64,000 bases of DNA, from positions 23,042,047 to 23,106,046 of the forward strand of contig OX457053.1 of NCBI GenBank assembly GCA_949752735.1, read 5' to 3'. Both the position numbers and the translations under genes were made by a program. How positions within the stretch are numbered: the first letter of the stretch is position 1; every line of letters begins with the position of its first letter. A model generated the notes under the pieces. That model was not told the DNA's origin. It saw only the letters and a program-made list of their open reading frames with translations, and searched no databases. Of this stretch, positions 13,280 through 21,718 are shown one piece after another. Origin of the DNA: Lumbricus terrestris. Lineage: Eukaryota > Annelida > Clitellata > Crassiclitellata > Lumbricidae.

Positions 13280-14700
13280 TTGCTACGTCTGCATGGTGTA
13301 TCCTTCCAAACGTCGGACTGGAAAGAATGCAGCTCCTATCATACATCCCCCGACCTTCCTTCATCCATAGCCCCAGTGCCACACAGTCCTGAACTTCCAG
13401 TACCCTCTGTTCTGGAAAGAAATCAGTCGCCTTCAGAAGAACAAAGTATATCAGAGTCAGAGAGCGATGAAGACGTTTTTGATCTAGACTATAATTTTGT
13501 AGCTCATGACAAAAATCCGTACTATCCAAACCAAAAGAACCTCAATGGCTTGATCAGAGGTCTTGGTCTCACCACGTCCAATGCAGAGCTTTTGACGTCT
13601 ACACTCAAGTGGAACCTGTTGGATGACAGTGTTCAAATCGCGGATCAGAGGAAGCGTCATCAAGCATTTTCACACTTTTTTACCAGTCAAGATGGACTCT
13701 GCTTCGGTCCCAACGTGACCAGTCTTTTCATGAAATTGGAATCGACTGCAACCCGAACGAGTGGCGTCTCTTCATTGACAGTTCATCTGGGAGCATCAAA
13801 GCCGTGCTACTCCATAATGGGAGCAAGTGTCCGTCTCTTCCTCTGGCTCACTCGGTACACTTCAAAGAGGATTACAACAGCGTGAAAACTTTGTTAACCG
13901 CATTGAAGTTCAATGAGTACGGCTGGGATGTCACAGGAGACTTCAAAATGGTATCATCCCTGATGGGTCTTGAAGGGTTCAGACAAAGTTTCCTTGCTAT
14001 CTTTGTCCTTGGGACAGCAGAGACAAAAGGCGCACTACCACAAGCGGGACTGGCCCCAGCGGACCGAGTTCAATGTGGGTAGCAAAAATGTCAAGTGAGA
14101 GCCACTGATGGATCCTCGGAAAGTGCTGATGACACCACTGCATATTAAATTGGACCTAATGAAACAATTTGTCACAGCTAAGGATAAGGAATCGGTATCG
14201 TTCAAATACCTTCAAAGTTTCTTCAAGGTGTCTGAGGCAAGGGTCAAAGCTGGTGTATTCGTCGGCACACAGATAAGGAGAATCATGGAGTGTAAGGATT
14301 TCTCCAAGATGCTTTCCAGGAGCGAGAAAGCAGCTTGGAATAGCTTTGTAGCGTTGGTTAGAGGCATCCTGGGCAATAACAAGGTGTCTGAGTGTCTGGC
14401 CGAAAACTATGTAGAGCTGGTTGAGGCTCTAGTGAAGAACTGCAGTAAATGGGATGCAGGATGTCCCTGAAAGTTCATATCCTTGATGCTCACCTTGATA
14501 ACTTCAAGGAGAACATGGGGGCATAGCCTACTCGGATTAGCAAGGCGAACGCTTCCACCAGGATATAATAGACTTTGAACGTCGCTACCAAGAACAGTAC
14601 AATGAGAAAATGATGTGAGACTACATCTGGGGGCTGATTCGTGAAAGTGATTTACAGTATAACTGTAAATCTCGAAAAACTACGCATTTCGAAATTTCGG
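13280..14700 (+). pseudogene. decayed multi-copy gene of unknown function
   Basis: Three consecutive plus-strand frames (13,280-13,730; 13,730-14,000; 14,108-14,460) and a further tail to about 14,700 read as one broken protein. It includes acidic SESESDED, then NLNGLIRGLGL, HFKEDYNSVKTLL, DFKMVSSLMGL and, near the end, a WGLIRES-like segment. Continuous reading needs at least three frameshifts, and a stop codon lies near 14,097. I recognise the family only as a recurrent uncharacterised protein of invertebrate genomes, probably carried by a transposon, and give it no function. It sits directly left of the Polinton target site. Confidence 0.55.
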
Positions 14701-14733
14701 GTGGTCAATTTTTTATCATTCTAGTATTGATAG

Positions 14734-14739
14734 GCTACC
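14734..14739. repeat. left target-site duplication GCTACC of the Polinton
   Basis: The hexamer GCTACC precedes the terminal AGTAGTAGAG. The same hexamer follows the right terminus at 33,031-33,036. Polintons characteristically duplicate 6 bp. Confidence 0.95.
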
Positions 14740-15014
14740 AGTAGTAGAGAAGTGGATAAACGGGCTCATTTATCCCAAACCATGGTTAAACTTTCCAAAT
14801 CAACCCAAACCATGGTTAAACTTTTGCCAACCACCCCAAACCATGGTTAAAAAAAATCATCGAAACTTTGGGAATTTCCCATTCTTGCGATCCGGCGTGC
14901 ACGAAACCCAAAACATGGTTCAATTTTTACATTCAACCCAAACCATGGTTCAACTTTTACATTCAACCCAAACCATGGTTCAACTTTTACCAGCATCACA
15001 AATTTATTTTTTTT
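14740..15014 (+). repeat. left terminal inverted repeat of the Polinton
   Basis: The sequence from AGTAGTAGAG to about 15,014 matches the reverse complement of 32,827-33,030 joined to 29,800-29,920. Inside it the perfect palindrome AACCATGGTT recurs at 14,778, 14,808, 14,839, 14,941 and 14,971, with a one-base variant at 14,911. Spacing is mostly 30-31 bp, in units of the type CAACCCAAACCATGGTT. Confidence 0.93.
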
Positions 15015-15157
15015 CCTATGTATATAAAATGACTAAAAATATTTTTTTTGAAACATCGTGACGAAACCCAAAACATGGTTCAACTTTTACCATTGACCCA
15101 AACCATGGTTAAACTTTTACCAACACACAAATTTATTTTTTTTCCTACGTATATAAA
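15015..15157 (+). promoter_or_regulatory. duplicated PolB leader and promoter
   Basis: The block CCTATGTATATAAAATGA (ending at the ATG at 15,029) is repeated as CCTACGTATATAAAATGA in front of the true PolB start at 15,158. The upstream copy opens a frame of only ten codons and stops. Each copy has its ATG directly after TATATAAA. The duplication also covers part of the 30-bp palindrome repeats (15,071 and 15,101). Confidence 0.75.
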
Positions 15158-18100
15158 ATGAGCGAAAATATTTTCTTGAAACGGTTTAAAGAAACACCAC
15201 CTCAATATAAAATGGAGTACTCGAAGAAAACTGTTATTGAATTGAGAAAAATCGCAAAGCAGAGCGGCTTGGTTGGGTATACGAGACTACGCAAAGCAGA
15301 CTTGGTCGCTAAAATTGAAGCTCACAAGACATCCCTAATTTCACCTAACATTAGTTTACTCGACGCCCCTGTTCCCGTTATTGAATTCCCAATACTCGAA
15401 CCCGTACCAGCCACAACAGTACGAAAAATATTCGATAAAACAAAATCAGCGATTAATACGTTCGCAAAATGGATCGAAGGGTATATTCCTGAAGAACCAA
15501 AGAGAAAGGTGAATGAAAAGTTAGAAGCGTTGAAAACCAAAGTGAATTCTATATTCGCGGAAATTCGTATGAAGACGCATAAAATTAGAGAGACGGCTTC
15601 AGCTATCAAAGGCTTCACGAAACAATACACGGTAGAGGGGGTTGGTGGTATTGATGCAATGTCTTTTCTTGACACCGTTCAGACACAGGTGGTAGACTTG
15701 TTAACAAAAAATCGGCAGACAAAAACCAACTTTGTCCTCACCTGCACAATGGAGCGTGTTGATATGAAGACTGGAGAAGTAGGGTCCAACGATTTTCCAT
15801 TCCTTTCAAAGACTGAGGTGATTCTAGACTCTACCGATGTAAGTGAAATTTATAACAACGCGAAAGATAAAATTATGGAGTCGATGGCTACCTTTCAGAT
15901 GCGGGGCAGTAACTGGAGGCTCAGAGCGGTTCAGAAATTAGAAATCAACACGGTTGTTTATAAACCGTTGAAAGGTAGCTCCTACATCCCGCTACCAGAT
16001 AAGTTGGTGAGAAAAGAGGCTATAATCAATATGAAGAACAAAGATGAAGAATGCTTCAAGTGGTGCGTAACAAGAGCCCTAAACCCCGTTGGCAAGAATT
16101 CAGAAAGAATCACGAAAGAACTAATTAGACAATCTGAGGAACTTAATTGGTCTGGAATCGAATTCCCAGTAGCAACGGATGCTAATGTGATAAGTAAGTT
16201 TGAGAGAAATAATAATATTAGTATTAATGTTTTTGGTTATGAAAAAGATGTTAGCTTATTCCCAATATACATATCAAAGCATGAGAACGACAGATGTGTT
16301 GATCTATTACTTATTTCTGATGATGAAAAGAAGCATTATTGTTGGATCAAGAATTTCAACAGACTGATGGCAGCGCAAACAGAAAAGTCTACTCATTCAA
16401 TGCACTATTGTAAAAGATGTTTGCAGGGATATAGAGAGCTAGGTTCGCTACACAAACACATCGAGTACTGTTCCCAACACGCCGCTCAAAAGATAGACCT
16501 ACCAGAACCAGGAACTATATTGAGTTTTAAAAATTATTATCGAAAAATGAGAGTCCCTTTTGTAGTGTTTGCTGACTTTGAAAGTTTCATTAAACCTATA
16601 GACACATGCCAACCAGACCCAAGCACGTCCTATACCAACAAATATCAAAAGCATATTCCAAGTTCTTTCTGTTACCATATAAAATGTTTCGACGATGACC
16701 TGTATTCACAAGCTCCTGTAACGTTCACAGCGAAGAACGAAGACGATGATGTAGCGCAGATATTTATTGACAGTCTTGTAGAGAAAGTAAAAGATATTTA
16801 TAATCAATTTAAATTCCCAAAGAAAATGATATTTGGAAAGGACGACAAGGAGCTATACTACTCGGCTACTGTTTGCCATATCTGCGGGGGTGAGTTCTCT
16901 GATGGTGATGATGATAATGACATACGAGTAAGAGACCACTGCCATCTTACTGGTAAATTCAGAGGCGCGGCTCACAAGATTTGTAATCTAAAGTATAAAG
17001 TCCCCAAGTTTTTCCCAGTAGTATTCCATAATCTAACCGGCTACGATAGCCATCTATTCGTGAAGAAATTACGGGGTGGTAATAATGAACAGATTAAATG
17101 CATCCCCTGCAACGAAGAAAAGTATATCTCATTTAGCAGAGATGTTGTAGTCGATAAGTTTATTAACAAAGAAGGGAAAGAGAAAGAGGTCAAGCGTGAA
17201 TTACGTTTCATCGATAGTTTTAGATTCATGCCAGCGAGTCTCAACGCTTTGTCGAAGAACCTAAGCAAAGACCAGTGTAAAAATATAAGCAAGTACTACT
17301 CCGGCAATCAGCTCGATCTCTTGCTGAGAAAAGGGGTGTATCCTTACGACCACGTTAGTTCCATCGATCAATTGAATGAAACAGAACTACCACCAAAGTC
17401 GGCATTCTATTCGAAACTAAACGACTCGGGTATTAGTGACGAAGATTACAACCATGCACAGGTGGTATGGGAAGAATTTGGTTGTAAAACGTTCAGAGAA
17501 TATCACGACTTGTACAATCTTTCGGATGTTCTCCTACTAGCTGATGTCTTTGAGAATTTTAGAGACGTCTGTATGAAGCACTACAACCTGGATCCCGCCT
17601 GGTTTTATACTTCTCCGGGTCTTGCTTGGGACGCCGCATTAAAGTTGACTGGAGTAAAGTTGGAATTATTGAGCGATTACGATATGATACTAATGGTTAA
17701 ACATGGGATAAGAGGCGGTGTTAGCACAATTTCACATCGTTTTGGGCAAGCAAATAATAAGTACATGTCCACGTTTGACGAAAGCAAGCCTTCACAATTT
17801 ATAACCTATTTGGACGCTAACAATTTGTATGGTTGGGCAATGTGTAAGAATCTTCCAACTCACGGGTTTAAGTGGATGACTGATGATGAGCTAAACGCAT
17901 GGAGATCGATACCGTGTATATTGGAGGTGGACTTGGAATACCCTAAAGATTTACACGATCTTCACAACGACTACCCTCTTGCCCCAGAGAATATTACACC
18001 TGAATCTTCAACGGTACCTAAACTCATCCCAAACCTGAATGATAAAGTAAAGTACATAACCCATTACGAAAATTTGAAGCAGTATGAAAGCCTAGGTTTG

Positions 18101-19003
18101 AAGATTACCAAAATTCATCGAGGAATTAAATTTGAAGAAAGCACCTGGTGGAAAAAATATATCGACCTAAATACTAACCTGAGGACCAAAGCAACCAACG
18201 ATTTCGAGAAAGACTTTTTCAAACTTATGAACAATAGCGTGTTTGGTAAAACTTGTGAAAATATAGAGTCCCGCGTAGATATAAAACTGGTTTCAAGCGA
18301 GAAGCAAGCTATAAAACTAGCGGCTAAAACGAGTTACGACACTCGGACTATTTTTAATGAGAACCTAATTGCCATTCACATGAAGAAGACTTCGTTGCTC
18401 TATAACAAGCCGATATATCTTGGTATGTGCATCCTAGACTTGAGTAAGACTTTGATGTATCAATTTCATTATAATTACATCAAGACTAAGTATGGGGATA
18501 GGGCAAAGTTACTTTTTACAGATACTGATTCGCTAGCCTATGAAATTAAAACCGAAGATTTCTATGCTGATATAGCCCCCGATGTTCACCGCATGTTTGA
18601 CTCGAGTGATTATCCAAAGGACCACCCCTCAGGTATAGAAACGGGAGTTAACAAAAAAGTCATCGGTATGTTCAAGGATGAAGCTGCAGGTAAACAGATT
18701 GAGGAATTTGTGGGGCTGAGGTCGAAACTGTACAGTTACAAAATAGCGGGCGTAGACCATAAAAAGTGCAAAGGCGTAAAAAAGTACGTTGTTAAGAAAA
18801 CCATAACCCACGACGATTACAAAGAATGTCTGTTCACGAGAAGAGAGCAGTCGAGAAAAATGAACGTGATTCGATCCCATCTTCATGATATCTACACCGA
18901 AGAATTAAACAAGGTGGCGCTTTCTGCTAACGATGATAAAAGAGTCATTCAACAAGACGGGATCCATACTTTAGCATACGGTCACTTTTCTCTAAACATT
19001 TAG
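15158..19003 (+). CDS. POLB: protein-primed family B DNA polymerase
   Basis: This 1281-residue protein would replicate the linear element from its ends, using a terminal protein as primer, as in adenoviruses and other Polintons. A SAP-like helical segment occupies about residues 20-55, and a Cys/His-rich finger follows near 420-440. A zinc motif of the endonuclease VII type (C573, C576, then DHCH at 593-596) lies between the exonuclease motifs. The 3'-5' exonuclease has Exo I FADFESF (D473, E475), Exo II with Y-D630 and Exo III Y786/D790. The polymerase has motif A around D886 (LDANNLYG), motif B NNSVFGKT at about 1025-1032 and motif C DTDS at 1122-1125. All catalytic acids are present. The start follows TATATAAA directly. 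Length fits Polinton polymerases, and the N-terminal extension may hold the terminal-protein function. Confidence 0.97.
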   Translation: MSENIFLKRFKETPPQYKMEYSKKTVIELRKIAKQSGLVGYTRLRKADLVAKIEAHKTSLISPNISLLDAPVPVIEFPILEPVPATTVRKIFDKTKSAINTFAKWIEGYIPEEPKRKVNEKLEALKTKVNSIFAEIRMKTHKIRETASAIKGFTKQYTVEGVGGIDAMSFLDTVQTQVVDLLTKNRQTKTNFVLTCTMERVDMKTGEVGSNDFPFLSKTEVILDSTDVSEIYNNAKDKIMESMATFQMRGSNWRLRAVQKLEINTVVYKPLKGSSYIPLPDKLVRKEAIINMKNKDEECFKWCVTRALNPVGKNSERITKELIRQSEELNWSGIEFPVATDANVISKFERNNNISINVFGYEKDVSLFPIYISKHENDRCVDLLLISDDEKKHYCWIKNFNRLMAAQTEKSTHSMHYCKRCLQGYRELGSLHKHIEYCSQHAAQKIDLPEPGTILSFKNYYRKMRVPFVVFADFESFIKPIDTCQPDPSTSYTNKYQKHIPSSFCYHIKCFDDDLYSQAPVTFTAKNEDDDVAQIFIDSLVEKVKDIYNQFKFPKKMIFGKDDKELYYSATVCHICGGEFSDGDDDNDIRVRDHCHLTGKFRGAAHKICNLKYKVPKFFPVVFHNLTGYDSHLFVKKLRGGNNEQIKCIPCNEEKYISFSRDVVVDKFINKEGKEKEVKRELRFIDSFRFMPASLNALSKNLSKDQCKNISKYYSGNQLDLLLRKGVYPYDHVSSIDQLNETELPPKSAFYSKLNDSGISDEDYNHAQVVWEEFGCKTFREYHDLYNLSDVLLLADVFENFRDVCMKHYNLDPAWFYTSPGLAWDAALKLTGVKLELLSDYDMILMVKHGIRGGVSTISHRFGQANNKYMSTFDESKPSQFITYLDANNLYGWAMCKNLPTHGFKWMTDDELNAWRSIPCILEVDLEYPKDLHDLHNDYPLAPENITPESSTVPKLIPNLNDKVKYITHYENLKQYESLGLKITKIHRGIKFEESTWWKKYIDLNTNLRTKATNDFEKDFFKLMNNSVFGKTCENIESRVDIKLVSSEKQAIKLAAKTSYDTRTIFNENLIAIHMKKTSLLYNKPIYLGMCILDLSKTLMYQFHYNYIKTKYGDRAKLLFTDTDSLAYEIKTEDFYADIAPDVHRMFDSSDYPKDHPSGIETGVNKKVIGMFKDEAAGKQIEEFVGLRSKLYSYKIAGVDHKKCKGVKKYVVKKTITHDDYKECLFTRREQSRKMNVIRSHLHDIYTEELNKVALSANDDKRVIQQDGIHTLAYGHFSLNI

Positions 19004-19034
19004 ATGAAATATAATTTTTTATTCTAATATAAAA

Positions 19035-19322
19035 ATGGAAATCCCAGCATGTCTCAAATGTAAAATCGGTATCGGTCTTAAAACATTTACGGAATGGATT
19101 GAGTTCCAATTTGAGGAGGGTATGAGTATGGATAATTTCGGCTCGGTTTGGCATCTCGATTTTGTTTTGCCAATATCATCGTTCGATGAAAAAGAACTTC
19201 AAAAAGCTGTGAATTGGATGAATATATGCCCGGTGCTATTGGAAAAAAATATGCAAAAAGCGAACAAAATCTCACAGATGGAAAAAGCGTATTGTTTTCT
19301 AAAATATTTAGGCGAAATGTAA
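19035..19322 (+). CDS. small HNH-like protein with altered active site
   Basis: This 95-residue protein lies 31 bp after PolB. The order of motifs (two N-terminal Cys at 6 and 9, FTEWIEFQFEEGM, NFGSVWHLDFVLP, then N72 and K75) resembles compact HNH nuclease-like proteins found in midsize DNA viruses and Polintons. The usual His-x-Asp-His core reads H40-L-D42-F43 here, so the second His is replaced by Phe and nuclease activity is doubtful. It may serve as a DNA-binding or structural relic. The start follows AATATAAAA. Family assignment is by motif order only. Confidence 0.6.
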   Translation: MEIPACLKCKIGIGLKTFTEWIEFQFEEGMSMDNFGSVWHLDFVLPISSFDEKELQKAVNWMNICPVLLEKNMQKANKISQMEKAYCFLKYLGEM

Positions 19323-19323
19323 A

Positions 19324-19758
19324 ATGAGCTTTGAGACATACAAAGATATCAGCGTTGAAGGTGTAGTTCTTCCTAATTCTCCACTTTCCAACATACAGCT
19401 AATCGATACCGCGAAGAAGTTGAATATCCCAAACTTCCGTGGCGTATTTCTCAGAGATGAACTACCAAAGAAACCTAAGCGAAACGAATGTGGGATACTG
19501 AATCTAGATGACTCGAACGGTAGAGGTACCCATTGGTGCGCTTTTTTAAAGAACGGCAAGGATAAAATATATTTCGACAGCTACGGTCTACCCCCTCCTA
19601 CCGAGCTCGTCAAGTATTTACAAAGTCCTGTCTACTACAACAGTGAACGAATTCAACCCGACAACGAAGTGTTTTGCGGTCATCTATGTTTGTACGTTTT
19701 GAAAAAGACTATGTCCGATGGTTGTAAATTTCAAAATGTTATCAATAGTTTGTATTAA
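19324..19758 (+). CDS. PRO: adenain-like cysteine protease (virion maturation)
   Basis: This 144-residue protein belongs to the adenovirus protease/Ulp1 fold family that cleaves capsid precursor proteins during maturation. The catalytic set is visible as H70 (GTHWCAF), D85 (YFDSYG), Q111 (RIQPD) and C118 (VFCGHLC). The spacing of seven residues from Gln to Cys is as in adenain. The gene begins one base after the HNH-like stop, its ATG following GTAAA, and is followed by the fibre genes. Its likely substrates are the 141- and 194-residue proteins of this element, which carry (M/I/L)xGx-G motifs. Confidence 0.95.
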   Translation: MSFETYKDISVEGVVLPNSPLSNIQLIDTAKKLNIPNFRGVFLRDELPKKPKRNECGILNLDDSNGRGTHWCAFLKNGKDKIYFDSYGLPPPTELVKYLQSPVYYNSERIQPDNEVFCGHLCLYVLKKTMSDGCKFQNVINSLY

Positions 19759-19775
19759 TATTATAGCGTAATAAA

Positions 19776-20501
19776 ATGCCTGTAAACATATTTGGACAAA
19801 TGGATAACGGATCAGCGCCACGAGTAGTAGCAGGTGGCGTCACATTAACTCAAGCAAACAGTACTTTTCTAAGGGTAGATGGAGCAAACCCTGTTACTGG
19901 AGATCTAGATATGAATGGCCGCGTGATAAAAGGTCTTCCTACAACGAATACTCTGGAAGCAGGAAAAGACGAGGCACTAAGTCGAGGACAGGCTATAGAT
20001 TTAATAACGAATCACGATGATGTACCGACGAACGATAATAATTTGACTAATAAGAAATACGTCGACGCAACGGCTGAAAAATTTGTCAACACGAAAGCAA
20101 TCGGACCTGTGATTAGCATGTACTCTTCAGCCACGCAAGCCATACGCGCCGAAACTTACACAAAAGTTTCTTTCAGCACAGACAGATTGGATAGAGAGTT
20201 CAACGGTAGAAGAGGGACTACTATAATCGAGCCCGGTAAAGCCGGTTGCTATATCGTTTCGACGCACATAGAATTTCGTATATACGGTGCTGCTACTTCA
20301 GGTTTCGTTTACCTGTATAAAAATTCCGGGGTGCATATGCAAATTGCGGGTGGAGATGGTGCGTCAGGTTCAACTATCAATGCAACAGGTAGTACCATAC
20401 TTTATCTAACCGAAGGAGATTACCTCGAGATAGGCGTTTATTCAACCACCGCTTTGGGCATAGTTGCTAAGGACTTTTCCCTCGCATTCTTACGACCATA
20501 G
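19776..20501 (+). CDS. fibre-like protein 1 with C1q-like head
   Basis: This 241-residue protein has a phage tail-fibre-like N-terminal part (TGDLDMNG, then LTNKKYVD, residues about 38-100). Its C-terminal beta-rich domain, about 110-241, reads as a C1q/TNF-type trimeric head (AGCYIVSTHIEF, FVYLYKN, LYLTEGDYLEIGVYS, AFLRP at the end). Such proteins probably project from the capsid and bind the host surface. There is no signal peptide or membrane segment. The ATG follows GCGTAATAAA, the same 10 bases found in front of the next gene. Role in attachment is inference from fold and context. Confidence 0.75.
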   Translation: MPVNIFGQMDNGSAPRVVAGGVTLTQANSTFLRVDGANPVTGDLDMNGRVIKGLPTTNTLEAGKDEALSRGQAIDLITNHDDVPTNDNNLTNKKYVDATAEKFVNTKAIGPVISMYSSATQAIRAETYTKVSFSTDRLDREFNGRRGTTIIEPGKAGCYIVSTHIEFRIYGAATSGFVYLYKNSGVHMQIAGGDGASGSTINATGSTILYLTEGDYLEIGVYSTTALGIVAKDFSLAFLRP

Positions 20502-20532
20502 CGACTGCAAAAAAATATCACCGCGTAATAAA

Positions 20533-21267
20533 ATGCCTGTAAACATATTTGGTCAAATGGATGGTGGATCAACACCACGAGTAATAGCAGGTGGTATCAC
20601 ATTATCCCAAGTCAACAATACTTTTCTAAGACGAGATGGAGCGAATGCGGCTACTGGAGATCTAGATATGAATGGTAAATGCATTAAAGGTCTTCCTATA
20701 ACGAATAATCCGGATGCAGGAATGGATGAGGCTCTAAGTTATGGACAAGCCTATGATTTGATAACGAATCACGATAACACCCCGTCTAACGATAATCATT
20801 TGACTAATAAAAAATATGTCGACGAACAAATTGCTTCGACCAATCGATTCTTTGGCCCGACGTTTAGTGCCTTTGCCCTCACTGCTCAGGCTATCCCCGT
20901 TACCACTGCGGCGATTGTAAAATTTCCAAGCAAAAGATTCGATCCGGATAATTGTTTCATGGATACGAAACGTTTCTTTCCTCAGAAAGCCGGATGTTAT
21001 ATAGTTAATATTTTTGTGGAATTTCACGCTAATAGTGCTAGAACTAGCGGTAATGTTTCCTTGATGAAAACGGGGAGGTTGTATATGAAGATACCCGGTG
21101 GCGGAGGTGACTTTGGTGGTGGAGGTACGGCTGGAGCGAATAATAATGTATCGGGTACTTGCCTAGTTCGATTAGATAATACCGACTACCTCGAGTTAGC
21201 TGTTGCGTCAGACGTTGACTCAAACATTGAAGCCCATGACTTTTCAGCAGCCTTCATACGACCTTAA
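20533..21267 (+). CDS. fibre-like protein 2, tandem paralogue
   Basis: This 244-residue paralogue of the preceding gene starts 31 bp after it. Its N-terminal half is nearly the same (shared MPVNIFGQMD, TGDLDMNG, NHLTNKKYVD), while the C1q-like head from about residue 105 has diverged strongly and has a Gly-rich loop near residues 192-206. The frame is also open upstream to 20,464, but the ATG at 20,533 carries the same GCGTAATAAA leader and protein start as the paralogue, so it is preferred. Duplication with head divergence suggests alternative receptor-binding fibres. Confidence 0.75.
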   Translation: MPVNIFGQMDGGSTPRVIAGGITLSQVNNTFLRRDGANAATGDLDMNGKCIKGLPITNNPDAGMDEALSYGQAYDLITNHDNTPSNDNHLTNKKYVDEQIASTNRFFGPTFSAFALTAQAIPVTTAAIVKFPSKRFDPDNCFMDTKRFFPQKAGCYIVNIFVEFHANSARTSGNVSLMKTGRLYMKIPGGGGDFGGGGTAGANNNVSGTCLVRLDNTDYLELAVASDVDSNIEAHDFSAAFIRP

Positions 21268-21295
21268 AATTCGAAACCATATTTAGTTTTGAATT
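21268..21295. terminator. hairpin between convergent genes
   Basis: AATTCGAAAC (21,268-21,277) and GTTTTGAATT (21,286-21,295) form a ten-base inverted repeat with one mismatch, just after the fibre 2 stop and touching the stop of the convergent minus-strand gene. A shared transcript-end function is inference. Confidence 0.4.
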
Positions 21296-21696
21296 TAAAT
21301 TTCTACCAAATCCGTTACAAAAGCGTCCCCCTCTTTCTCATGAACTTTAATTTCGTATCTATTTCTCCATACTCGGCCATTGAAAAATAAGATTGTTCGC
21401 GCGCTTTCCCCGTGTGCTTTACCCGCTTTGTAAATCGATGTATACGAGCTTACTTCACCCGTTTCACGGTCTAATATATCTACTCGTCTCGGTTGGTTTC
21501 TGATTTTTTTCAATCTGTTATATTTTGGGTCCGTGCTTGGCACCTTCGGTTCTCGTCGTTGTTTCTCTTTTTCGGCGATATCATGCGAAAGTACACCCTT
21601 CTCAAACAATAGATAGATAAGTTCAGGCTTGTTGAGATGAGTCCATCTTTTGATACCGTGCTTTTTCACCAGCGTTTTCAATTCTATCAGTTTCAT
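21295..21696 (-). CDS. SAP-like plus NUMOD1-like DNA-binding protein
   Basis: This 133-residue protein has an N-terminal helix-extended-helix of the SAP/Rho-N type (ELKTLVKKHGIKRW, LNKPELIYLL, residues 5-30), like that at the start of PolB. After a charged linker, its C-terminal part (about 70-118: DRETGEVSSYTSIYKAG, then WRNRYEI) resembles the NUMOD1 helix-turn-helix of homing-endonuclease-associated proteins. No nuclease domain is attached. A DNA-binding role, regulatory or in genome packaging, is likely but not shown. It is the last gene of the minus-strand block, and its ATG follows CTATAAAA. Confidence 0.65.
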   Translation of the reverse strand: MKLIELKTLVKKHGIKRWTHLNKPELIYLLFEKGVLSHDIAEKEKQRREPKVPSTDPKYNRLKKIRNQPRRVDILDRETGEVSSYTSIYKAGKAHGESARTILFFNGRVWRNRYEIKVHEKEGDAFVTDLVEI

Positions 21697-21718
21697 TTTT
21701 ATAGTACAAGATATTTTT

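Noticed and set aside
14843..15061. 72-codon frame at the left Polinton end
   Set aside because: It runs through the TIR palindrome repeats and ends in the duplicated PolB leader. No protein character.
20464..20532. Upstream start for fibre 2
   Set aside because: It overlaps the end of fibre 1. The ATG at 20,533 has the conserved leader and protein start.
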